Shown here: one piece after another, positions 57,001-63,500 of the stretch
Position numbering within the stretch: the stretch's first letter is position 1
Layout: each line of letters begins with the position of its first letter
Made by a program: the position numbers and the translations under genes
NCBI GenBank assembly: GCA_965207335.1
Contig: OZ242267.1
Location: 1,904,150-1,968,149, forward strand
DNA length: 64,000 nucleotides
Direction of reading: 5' to 3'
From: G965207335 sp965207335
GTDB taxonomy: Bacteria; Pseudomonadota; Gammaproteobacteria; PS1; Pseudothioglobaceae
The notes under the pieces: model-generated
The model's input: only the letters and a program-made list of their open reading frames with translations
Databases searched by the model: none
What the model was told of the DNA's origin: nothing

Positions 57001-60000
57001 AGATAGAGTTAATAATGACAGTAAGAATATAGCATTGCTTGAAGTTTTAGAGGACTCTAACTCACTAGGCGGTGCTAGAAATATCAATGGCGTATCAGTA
57101 ACATTTGAGCAGTTAGATATTGTAGGTATAGCTAGCTTAAGTATTTATTTAATAATTGATTATCAAATAGCTATTGCAACTTATACTGCATTTTCTAATC
57201 CACCAACAATAGCACAAATTCAAGAACTTATAAATACTATAAATAATAATACTTTAATAGCATCACTAGTAGAAGCCTTAGAAGATTCTATGTCTCCAGC
57301 TGGTGAATCTAATGCTAATGGTGTGTCAATATCAGCATTACAAATTAAAGTAATTATCAGTGATTATGTCATATTCTATGATAGCTTGTTGTCGTCTTAT
57401 CAAGCTGGTATTGCAAGTTATACTGCATTTTCTAACCCAGCAACAAGAGAGCAGGTAATTGAAATTATAAATGCTATTAACAACAATACTATTGGCATTG
57501 TATTAACAGAAGTATTGGAGGATTCTAACTCACCAGAAGGTGCTGATAATACCAACGGTATTAGTGTGACTTTTTTACAACTTCAACAACTAGAACTTGA
57601 TTATTTAGATGAACTACTTATAAAACAGTATCAAATAAATATTAATGGCTATACCAGTTTCTCAAGCCCAACACTAAAAGATGAAGTACAAGACATAATA
57701 AATATTACTAATAGTAATTACATTAATGCCTTAAAAGAAGTATTAGAGGATTCTAACTCACTAGGAGGTGCTGATAACGCTAACAGTGCTACTATAAGTT
57801 TTACCCAACTAGAAGAAATTGGTTTACAAAATTTACTAGCTAGCTTAACTATTTTATATCAACAAGAAATAGCCAGTAATACTTTATTTTCTAATCCAGT
57901 ATTAAGAGAAGAAGTGCAAAGGCTAATTAATATAGTAAATATCAACAGTGGCGAATTAACAATAGTATCGCCAATCCTAACATCTGGAGTAGTATCGTTA
58001 GATGATGATGCCAGCAAATTATTACTCCAATATAATACAGAGCTTAGCTTTATAACAGCTATGGTTAATCAGCAAACCAATTTATTTGAGAGAATTACTG
58101 ATGGCAATATACAAGATAATGTCCAAATATTTTCAAATGCTAATTTACAACCTGATGCTAATGGCTTGTTGCAAGTTGATGATAATTTATTAACAAGAGA
58201 GGTATATATATCGGTTGATGGTGATAACACTCCTGAATTATTATGGAATCCTAATAAAAATACTATTGAATCGGTAAATATATTTGTTGATAGTATTGAA
58301 AATAGCAGTTCAGTGATTGATAGTTTAGGTTTACCACTACAAAATAATAATGCTATAAATACATCTAATAAACCTACTATTAGAGGTAGAACAAGAATTG
58401 CAGGGCATAGACTTAGTTTATGGTCGTATTCTAATGGTAAATTTACCCGTATAACTAATGACATAATATCTGGGATAGATTACACTTGGCAAATAAATTT
58501 TAATGATTATATTAGACCTCTTTCAGTAGGACGAAATAACTTATTATTTATGGGCTCTATATCCCTACCATTAGCTACAAATGTTGCAGGAAGTGTTGAA
58601 GTTTTAAAAACTGTTAATAAAAAACAAGCTAGAATTGGCGATATAATTCATTACACAATAACAATTAATAATAAATCAACAGCAATATTAAACAATGTTA
58701 GGATATTAGATGTTCCACCACTTGGGTTTAAATATTTAGATAATGTGTTAGTAAATGGTAAGCAAGCAAGTTCAAGCATTAATTACAACACTAATATATA
58801 TATAGATAGTATTTATGCAACACAAACTAAAATAACTTATAGTATGGTAGTAGGTAGCGGTGTTAATTATGGCGATTATAAAAATAGTGCCACTGCTTAT
58901 AATACTGATAGCACTGATAATACAAACGATGACATAGTTATATCAAATACCGCACAAGTTAGCGTTAAAATAGTGCCAGATTCTTTATTTGAGTTATCTA
59001 ATATAATTGGCAAGGTGTTTAATGATATTAATGGTAATAGTGTACAAGATAAAGGCGAGTTAGGTGTTGCAAATGTAAAACTATATACCTCTTCTGGTAA
59101 ATTAATTACCGTAGATAAAGATGGTAAGTATCACTTAGAAAATATCCCAGAAGGTAGATTAGCAATACGAATAGACGAAAAAACACTGCCAGTTGGCTCT
59201 AAGTTTATATCAAGAGCGGTACAAATTGTTGATATTCGTAAGGCTATACCAGCACAAGTGGATTTTGCAGTGCAATTACCTACTACCTTTAAGCAAAGTG
59301 CTAATAAGATTTTATTAGAAGTTATAGATAAAGAGTTACAACCTAAATTAAATGTTGAACACTATTTACACTTTAAACAAAATATTACCACACCATCTAT
59401 TGAGTTTGCATTATGGACTAATTACCCTTTATTTGTTGATAAATGGCAGTTAGTTATTACAGAAGACTACACCAATAAAATAATAAAAACATTCTCTGGT
59501 GGTATAGAGAGTTTATTTGAGATTATTTATTATCCTAGTGAATTATTAGAAATTGGAAAAGTTTATAAATATCAATTATTATTAACTGACAATAATAATA
59601 GAGAAAGTGCTAGCCAAATAAAATCATTCACAGTGTTAGCTAATGTAGATGGTAGTCATGAGCAATACTCAGATAAGTTAGCAAATGAAGAATTTAATAA
59701 TTATTACAACTGGTTGTCTAAGGTTGATAGCAAAGATTCTACAGCATATAATTACATCAATCCAAGAGGTAAGAATATTCGCATTAATACAAGACAATTA
59801 GCACTTATTAATATAAATTATAACAATAAGATAATCCCTATTTATATTTATAAAGATTATATTGAAGGTTTTAATAATAAAGATGAGAAAGATGGCATAG
59901 CAATAGATATGATTATGCCAGCTGAAAAACTATCAATAACAGGCTTAGGATTAAGTGATAAAGATTTAAAAGATGAAGATGCCTATAACTTACTACTAAA

Positions 60001-60586
60001 TAAATATAAATTAACTTCTAATGTAGAATGGTATCAATCATTAAAAGAAGACAATAATCAAGAAATAATTATTAGTGATGCAGAATTAATAGATTTTATA
60101 AATTCTAGCAACGAAAATGCTAGTCATAATGAATATAAAGTCACTGGAAATGGTTTGTATTATCTAAAACATAATAACATAAATGAAGAATCACTAAGTG
60201 TACAATTAGTAGTAAAAACAAAGGGCGATGGCTATATAATTGCTAACGAGACATTGTATTTAAAACAAAATTTTAACCTAGATTCTCAAATAGGAGAGCT
60301 GCAATTCATTGAACCAGTATTATCTTACTTAGATACCAACATAGACAATAATTTATATACTTATACCTTAGTATTAGATTATTTATACTTGGATATGGAG
60401 TTAAATAACGGTTATAATAGTAATTATTCCTCAGATGGCGGTGTTACTTGGATTGCAAATAAAAGCAGTGTAATAAAATTAAAATCTTTAAGTAACTTGT
60501 TAAAAGATAACGACATTAATAATAATTTTGATAATCTATTTGATGAATTTATTGAAAATGAGAAAAAATTACAAATTAATAGATAG
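45131..60586 (+). CDS. Second long segment of the giant protein: multi-repeat adhesin-like region
   Basis: This 5,151-codon frame begins at an ATG that is an artefact of the frameshift; coding proper starts at YINPIPKISTVTFDYSNN. In order: about 100-residue FDY repeats, lectin modules (cores near residues 327, 736 and 1750), Big_5-like domains (about 2202-2533; NPADNQTGVLVDSNIILVFN), roughly 19 helical repeats (about 2535-3880), five LEDS repeats (about 3888-4274), a DUF11 domain (about 4485-4617; VLKTVNKKQARIGDIIHYTI), and an SdrD-B-like domain (about 4624-4710; GKVFNDINGNSVQDKGELGV). The last 430 residues are unfamiliar. There is no LPXTG, RTX nonapeptide array or autotransporter barrel, so export may depend on the overlapping downstream gene. 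Composition is rich in N, S, T and I. Confidence 0.8.
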   Translation: MVQIPALLLLIYINPIPKISTVTFDYSNNVFTVEASNLIVSAAISTTLITIFGNANGSHTLANSASYSIISNTQFIITLDSNDIINIRNLLNNNGNVANDGSSYNFVVANGWNGNNSVINNASITVSNIVAHSFTLATNTINLIQNASNTIYYQLNIVDILGVDAITATFSVTTTGANIFTDNPETVVSLATNSIVTSLVLSDTTPDIAILYFTIVPDATGTSLVKIALTNILGVISNKTVTVTVSKAVNSAPIISQYITSFINDAITNTNTNKDYIYSNDGTIFAGKFYFTITEEVDDIYGIDFIDLIALQSAFSNTGQTVNNRQGAHIAIVDSEKERLFLNTLSGSDFDAFLGIASGNNSGFGTSGEDAIWTSVLGDFITFDTQPNSNIGEVIAPGRYDFTTGIFASGNGCLAYIKFLDISVFSDKICNGTNITEDSFFELPSGLPELESGNLVSIVINNITQIATLTGFDLDGNNTTLSWSGETYGNGTVTFSQIDTSDSISHTKVFYKSNVTFTSTTTVTISLIDNNSASDTLDIIVFPPIDFMLATNTVNLVANASNTIRYKLDITDISGLPNDEVSFAVTYNGDIFTANPAPIVSFSDSIVDTNEILKSTSSTATLYFTVVPNTAVGIGTITITLTDNSGNNFIKTVIVTISEAVNTIPIISQDITTFVNNAIANTVTNTYAYADDVAIFGSSLYFSVSASPTNAGANFSDFIALQSAFSNSGQTVNNRLGAHLAIIDSQEERNLLATLSGGAFDTFLGMAAADITGFGVSGENATWTTVLGDFIAFDPAPNSANNEIIAPGRYDFIGAGSFADGPAGTCLRYSIGVGITVFNDRPCVDRGSFVDDGFFELPSGLPALATANFALNQQDPVTVVATLTGFDLDGDNITWSVIDNNNGTITFSNANPQSSTSTLSVFYQPYPSFYGTTTLNITLSDGINSSSATIFIIVNPIPIINKVVFDYTTGVFSITATNLIALSAIRDIDTSLITITGEGTATSNALSFGLIASYTINITSATSLVITLQQQDLETIRNLLNKQGTSSNDDIVYNLAVADNYNGIASIADNASITVINIPTASIILATYTYDNNNIASTLTISASNLIKLAGSDIDTSKLIITGENNTAITLATYLIEIASATRFSIVLNTTDTININAILNANGNKSILGITFNLAADSSYNGDNSIADTTNTITVTSVVAPSITTSTFNYTTNQLVLFGNNFVSSSAVSLSLISIVGEGSNTLNSTNTYSLTNASSYSIATEQITITLIGADITNTRNLLNRAGLSSNNNTTYSLNTANFWHTSRAVADINNTIFVTNIPTASLVSASYDNNTNILTINASNLIKLAGNDIDTSKLVLLGDNSASFSLTSYSIELASSTQFSISISNQADLDNFNTIIDSNGNRAGDGTTYTITTLAAYNGKDSIAGITSTLIVSNIPTASIEQVVFDYTNKLLTFTGTNLIQLSILTDINSNLFTIFGEGSNTIILSTYDISVNNGVSWTIDLTEEDIDNLRTVLNKNGTQSQNNTSYQLIASPTWNGIASILATSTISVSGITVPSFTLATNTVSLTKNASNTIYHTINITNIIDIDNDIATFTINALGNDIFTSNPTPVVSFSSTTIVTTMTLSSAPTTANLYFTIIPDATGTGVINISLQDIFGNTTTQSVTVTVSPFNKAPIISQDITTFVNDVIANTVSNSYVYANDIAVFAGSLYFSVTASPTNAGANFSDFIALQPAFSNTGQTVNNRLGAHLAIIDSQEERNLLATLSDGTFDSFLGMAAADITGFGVSGENATWTTVLGDFIAFDPAPNSANNEIIAPGRYDFIGAGNFADGPAGSCFRYQNSGDFNDRPCNDRGSNGVDDGLFELPSGLPFLTLINFTLDQAAPITQIATLTGVDLDGDNLTWSATDISGNSTITFSSTTNTLASTSTIGVFYQTNSEFYGNSTITIVLQDDNNASTTLDIAITINSIPIIEIVSFDYDNNLLIVAGTNLISIVDDNDIYTASITITGEGNASYTLISNYNIETSNIEFNINLIGNDIQEVKYLLNANGSLSASSDTYIFSIDDFWNGPTSKATITNITVTNVPEQIIHNVTYDASTSLLTVSASHLIELAGNDIDTSKILITGDNGSTYSIRDYNINIDSSNTFTVIIDVTDTIFINNLLNKNGLYSDDGTPYNITFEQGYNGRNSVGINASITVSGVIELILNSSNPADNQTGVLVDSNIILVFNQNVVIEVGSISLYTGDILVEDFDTASSSIVSVNGPTVTINPSNDFSSETNYYILISPTTFDSSIGNSYEGIASSTTLNFESLDITPPSLIAIIPTNNATGVLRNSNMLLLFDEEIFINSINSINLYIKLNNSSYTIIDTTITTNGITLTINPSNTLDSEGVYYVLASSMSIMDSVGLFYSGIQSDASLTFTVEDYLPPILISSTPTDDQIGFRIDNDVTLLFNEGLVLRNDFSFELYQDNSLIAVYNNLSSNIDNSVSTTIVIDIATLSYSVDYYILAKNIRDNSGNIFIGLQDSTNLNFTTTYDPLQRIIDYINDPTNTNNIAPISDNFSDLDIDGVTFDNIFAVNSILIFNKDTINTLYNSGLATAREDTIDEIRRLVAEVLISFQPAIDKIRAYAASPTTEPTPNISDYHDAFLPEASTVNIEFLNSALALTGGYEAVDEFVELQNLVISGAKSLLIFFKYPAVLGNQIPSVSDYKNIGIHSVSINSLNISNDYVFNAYTITASNTGNGIDAIDTPIEVQAIINSTLHIATASLAHIQNYASRATTTAPSTITYYNAGIVGVDEVNINKVNADIRATGGGNNTNTIYKIQRIVSLINIAKDNSLILIQNYVTTPVSSPSPSINDYINIFISTVDSELVNGINRYLTTTKDSTVTDSIENIGFFVASVTGSVSSSLLAIRDYANNPNIASLPTLETYIKSGLINVTTTTIRAVNYDMSLTRNNNQVDTFSELQDIVNIVILNQQSSLIKIIAYAESPSTQPTPTVVDYIYASINNVDSNTIFSTNYMLTTPTIATNTSRIQTVANSASASVYTVLRKIRNYVQDINQPSPVVSDYATFTIFDVLPGQLNILNVALISAGINGVDTTQEIMEIVNVSSNLFNTSLVIIQNYAANPTDTITNPTPTTTNYGHITQGVTSNNLDLVNDAIVFAASSKTTLLTVEEIRAIVNSVINQEQDSLNIIINYANNQNNPTPSVANYNDLSILGVSEDSLDIANAGVVSTKGGSNIDSIDKIQDAVNIANTSVATIRAFSISSTTTIPSIDNYQSINVNASSNTLNAINYDISQVLNATELDSYIKILNIANNAITTSQQALYLIQNYATSTGSTTVPSTINYLYASIEGVINNEDLILANASLANNAKDQSSVDSFSKIQNIIDTAEIKITQIRTYAATITSTTPTFDDYQDIGLGIVDIDNIITINNAIKASNGGVNIDTYNEISTIIDLANTLADTNQDLIRAYASSSINPIPSLANYFDAGITGVNTTNSQSVNTVIGLASADDLSTRLKIQDLVNNAASFTINALAKIRFYATTPTLEGEPEVIDYIYAGITGVDNDNFVTTNNSIIQSGGNEALDNNSKIQTIASNANIVADTNQDDIRAYNTSPNPSLATITYHNAGIKGATNNYIANIRGVDDINIFAVNRDIASAVSLTLTNRASMQIIVSNSTMLADEAFINITSYASLSFSTTPTISNYYNLAIIGVSTFNINLVNSIIAATNTNAVDSYQKIQTIIENALIQANIALNIIQEYAASPSISASPSLITYGNAGIIGVDIDNIITTNILVVESMGYSSTDNREKIQEIAFNANIIADSNQAKIRAYSVDNAQPVPKVVDYYYAGTYKVGNNNINIINNAVYTSTSTLDNLAEIQQVIDNTLINSSLSSLLEILEDSISPNGATNSNGIFVSLEQLQSIDNIENVKDYLLNFYRQQILIETGFSNPPTIAQVQDIIDRVNNDSKNIALLEVLEDSNSLGGARNINGVSVTFEQLDIVGIASLSIYLIIDYQIAIATYTAFSNPPTIAQIQELINTINNNTLIASLVEALEDSMSPAGESNANGVSISALQIKVIISDYVIFYDSLLSSYQAGIASYTAFSNPATREQVIEIINAINNNTIGIVLTEVLEDSNSPEGADNTNGISVTFLQLQQLELDYLDELLIKQYQININGYTSFSSPTLKDEVQDIINITNSNYINALKEVLEDSNSLGGADNANSATISFTQLEEIGLQNLLASLTILYQQEIASNTLFSNPVLREEVQRLINIVNINSGELTIVSPILTSGVVSLDDDASKLLLQYNTELSFITAMVNQQTNLFERITDGNIQDNVQIFSNANLQPDANGLLQVDDNLLTREVYISVDGDNTPELLWNPNKNTIESVNIFVDSIENSSSVIDSLGLPLQNNNAINTSNKPTIRGRTRIAGHRLSLWSYSNGKFTRITNDIISGIDYTWQINFNDYIRPLSVGRNNLLFMGSISLPLATNVAGSVEVLKTVNKKQARIGDIIHYTITINNKSTAILNNVRILDVPPLGFKYLDNVLVNGKQASSSINYNTNIYIDSIYATQTKITYSMVVGSGVNYGDYKNSATAYNTDSTDNTNDDIVISNTAQVSVKIVPDSLFELSNIIGKVFNDINGNSVQDKGELGVANVKLYTSSGKLITVDKDGKYHLENIPEGRLAIRIDEKTLPVGSKFISRAVQIVDIRKAIPAQVDFAVQLPTTFKQSANKILLEVIDKELQPKLNVEHYLHFKQNITTPSIEFALWTNYPLFVDKWQLVITEDYTNKIIKTFSGGIESLFEIIYYPSELLEIGKVYKYQLLLTDNNNRESASQIKSFTVLANVDGSHEQYSDKLANEEFNNYYNWLSKVDSKDSTAYNYINPRGKNIRINTRQLALININYNNKIIPIYIYKDYIEGFNNKDEKDGIAIDMIMPAEKLSITGLGLSDKDLKDEDAYNLLLNKYKLTSNVEWYQSLKEDNNQEIIISDAELIDFINSSNENASHNEYKVTGNGLYYLKHNNINEESLSVQLVVKTKGDGYIIANETLYLKQNFNLDSQIGELQFIEPVLSYLDTNIDNNLYTYTLVLDYLYLDMELNNGYNSNYSSDGGVTWIANKSSVIKLKSLSNLLKDNDINNNFDNLFDEFIENEKKLQINR
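45187..51720 (+). repeat. Eight copies of a roughly 100-residue FDY beta repeat
   Basis: Copies start near 45187, 48001, 48370, 48740, 49090, 49450, 51040 and 51395. The consensus is (P/A)(I/S)I..V.FDY..N.(L/F)T(I/V).A(S/T)NLI, followed by a GEG.(N/S) strand, then LLN.NG and a WNG or YNG motif (for example VFDYTTGVFSITATNLIALS). The last two lie between the final lectin module and the Big_5 domains. I do not know a named family for it. Confidence 0.65.
51735..52730 (+). repeat. Three Big_5-type Ig-like domains
   Basis: Copies start near 51735, 52065 and 52395. Each has the bacterial Ig-like signature P.(D/N)...G......N..L.F...(V/I), as in NPADNQTGVLVDSNIILVFN and IPTNNATGVLRNSNMLLLFD, and ends with a (Y/Y)Y(I/V)L(I/A)S strand and an L.F strand. 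Confidence 0.7.
52733..56770 (+). repeat. About 19 copies of a roughly 70-residue helical repeat
   Basis: The period is about 205-220 bp. The consensus is I(R/Q).YA..P....P...DY..AGI.GV...NI..VN..I......VD(S/T)..KIQ.IV..A, seen clearly near 52993, 53437, 55525, 55730 and 56395 (for example IRAYASSSINPIPSLANYFD). The copies are diverged in sequence but regular in length. Similar repeats occur in very large bacterial surface proteins. Confidence 0.7.
56793..57950 (+). repeat. Five copies of a roughly 80-residue LEDS repeat
   Basis: Copies start near 56793, 57036, 57267, 57507 and 57732. The consensus is L.E(V/I)LEDS.SP.GA.N.NG(V/I).(V/I)..(E)QL, then Y...I...T.FS(N)P.T...VQ.(I/L)I..(V/I)N. They directly follow the helical repeats. 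Confidence 0.7.
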
Positions 60587-63500
60587 TAGCATATTATTAG
60601 TATTATTAATTTTTTTAAATACTATAATCAGTAATAGTTACGCTAGTAATGGCATTCAACAATATGATAAAAATATTGTTTTATCGTCCCATAATAGCTT
60701 TCTTGCAACAGAAGGAAGTCAATATTTTTTACGCCACACAACTATATCTCAATACGGTATTAGTTTAATTATTAGAGTACAAGACAGTAATAGCAATGTA
60801 TTATTTAGCAGTAAATTAATAAAAGATAAAGATTTTAGTATTAATTACCAAACAGGAGAATTATTTTTTACTAATCCTGTTTACAGTTTTTTAGACGATT
60901 ATTGGCTAAAAAATATTACCCATAACCTATTATTTATTAATATTGATTATAATTATTTTGCTAAGGACCACGAAATTTATAACGAATTATATTATTATTC
61001 ATTAGATGGTGGTATTAATTGGCTAACCCAATTAGATGGTAATTTTCAACGAGTTGATTATGATTACAGTATAAAAGACAGTTATCAAATAGTCGAAACA
61101 TTAGATGTTAATTTAGATAATATTAATGTTGTAACCAAAGTTAGCGACACCTTGATAAACGGTTTTTTAGTAGGTATAGCAGACATAGAAGTAATAGATA
61201 GAAAAATAACAGGTAATCGTGCTTTTGCTAATTCTGGCAGTGTTGACTATCCAAAACGCATACTAACTAAAGGCAAGATTCAGTTATATTATCGTGGTTT
61301 AATAAAAGGCGAGTATTTAATTAATGTCAGTATAGACACCAAGCGAGAAGATAATGATATTTTATCACACTTAGACCCAGATACTAATTATGCAGTTTAT
61401 GGTGATGATTCTATTGTTACTGATTTATCAAGTCAAGCTAGAGGTATATTATATCTATTAATAGAAAAAGACAAATCATGGCTTAAATGGGGTAAATTAA
61501 AAACCCAATTCCCAGTACAAGAATTAAGCAATCTAAATCGTAATATTAGTGGCTTTGGACTACATTACGAGTCTAAAGAAACCACAAAATACGGCATACC
61601 AGATACCATAATAGACTCATACCATGCTAATTTAGAAGAAAAAAGAACACGCAACGAATTTTTATCAACTGGCGGTATTTTGTATTATTTGCGTTATAGT
61701 AGCATAGTTGAAGATACTTTACAAATATCCTTAGAAGTTAGAGATAGTGTTAATAATAATGTATTAATGACTAAGAATCTAATAGTAGGAGAAGACTTTG
61801 AAATTGATGCTAATTCAGGTAGATTATTATTTTGGAGGCCAATAAAACAATATTTACAATCAGGTTTAATTGTTTTTAACGATGATTATGAGCAAAATAA
61901 TATTTACATCATTGCCAATTATAATTATTCTGTATCTAGCGACTTAAGCAAGGCAAATATTGCAAATAGAATTCAACAAGCAGTTAATGATGATATTGTC
62001 GTAGGTTTGCAATATCAAAGTGAAGAGTTAAACGGTAGAGAATACAAAAGTCAAGGTATTGATGCTAATATACACCTTAATAAAAACCATGTTTTAGATA
62101 TTGAATTAGCAAAAAGTAATGCTAGCTCAGATGCACCATTTATATCTAGTGATGGCGGAATAAATTGGACTCAAAAAGAGGTTTATAATAATCAAGACAG
62201 CAAGAAAAAAGGTTTATCAATAAAGGGTAATATTAAAACCTTAGGCAATGATAATGATTTTGATTATTATTATAAAAGAGCGGATGCAAATTTTTCAGAA
62301 AATACTAGCAGCGTTGCAGCAGGTAGAGTAACAGCAGGTTTTGACAAAAAATACCGTAGTAGTGAAAAATTAAAGCTTAGGATTAAGTATGATTTAAGTG
62401 ATGATATAAATAAAACTAGAACAAAAGACTGGCAAAAAAGTAATAATTTAATACTTCAATCTAATTATCAAGCATCAAATAATTTAATAATAACCTCGGC
62501 ATTTAGCCATAATATAACTAATAATTACAGTGCTGTTGACAATAAAGATACAGACAAAAGGACCTCAAACATTGCATCTCAGGCAGAATATGCTTATAGT
62601 CAAAATACTAAATTTAATTTACGCCACCAAATAGCAGTAGCAGATAATTTAATACAACAAATCACAATAGGTGCAAAACATAAGGTAAATGACAATATAG
62701 AAGTATCGGCTAATACTACCTTTATAACTGATAAAAATAACGCCAACAATATTGATGCTACTTATAGAGCAAATAATGGTATTTCTTTATCAGCAGGGGC
62801 TAGTCAAAATAGTGAAGGTATTAATAGTAGTCGTATTGGCGGTGGTTATAGTAATAGTAGTTTTTCTTATGGTGTTGGAGTTGAAAATAGTAATGGCAGT
62901 AATAAAGCTAATGTTTCAGGTGCTTATTCCAAAGATGGTGTATCTTTTGGTTCTGGACTGACAAAAGAAGATGATGGTAGTCTGACTTCTGATAGTCACG
63001 GGGCATATGTTTATAATACGCAAGATAAAAAACAATACAAAATAGCCGCTACTAACAGAGTAGATGCTAATAATAATAGTGTGCAATCGTTAGCGTTAGG
63101 AGCAGATATTCCAATTAGTGACAAAACTAATATAGGGGCGGAAACCACACTTAGTGCTAGTAAAAATAATACAAAAAGTGTAGTATCAACCAAATTAAGT
63201 CATAAAATTAACAAAGAACAAAACATAAATACCAAAATTAGCAGATATGTAGAAGAAACAGATAGCACATCAGGCGATGGTTACGATATAGAATTATATG
63301 GCAGTGTTAATAAAGACTGGTCTTTAATTATCAATGCTGGGCAAGGATATGTTCAAAATGAAGACAATGGCAGAGATAAAAGAACAAATTTTGGAGTAGG
63401 AACCGCTTATGTTAGAACTAATGATAAAGGCGATGCAGTGCTAAAATCATCATTAAATATTAGCAGAAGAGATGATACTGGTGTTAATAATCGTACTCAA

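Larger units (their letters stand above)
40465..60586 (+). pseudogene. Giant secreted repeat protein gene, interrupted by one stop and one frameshift
   Basis: Three open segments read as one gene of about 20.1 kb (about 6,700 codons). The first two share a frame and are split only by TAA at 40648-40650. The second and third are joined at a TA tract (45161-45169), where restoring two bases would run FIDI directly into YINPIPKIS, the junction seen in the later repeats (IVNPIPIINK, INSIPIIEI). Domains in order: signal peptide, LamG-like, six [Ig-like + C-type-lectin-like + cadherin-like] modules interspersed with about 100-residue beta repeats, three Big_5-like domains, about 19 helical repeats, five LEDS repeats, DUF11, SdrD-B-like and a unique C-terminus. 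It may be a decaying gene, a phase-variable one, or contain sequencing errors; the near-perfect openness of the rest argues for recent or reversible interruption. Confidence 0.65.

Noticed and set aside
62752..62961. 69-residue plus-strand frame near the end of the window
   Set aside because: It overlaps, in another frame, the large open reading frame running from 60558 to the window edge, which has a signal peptide and coherent repeats.
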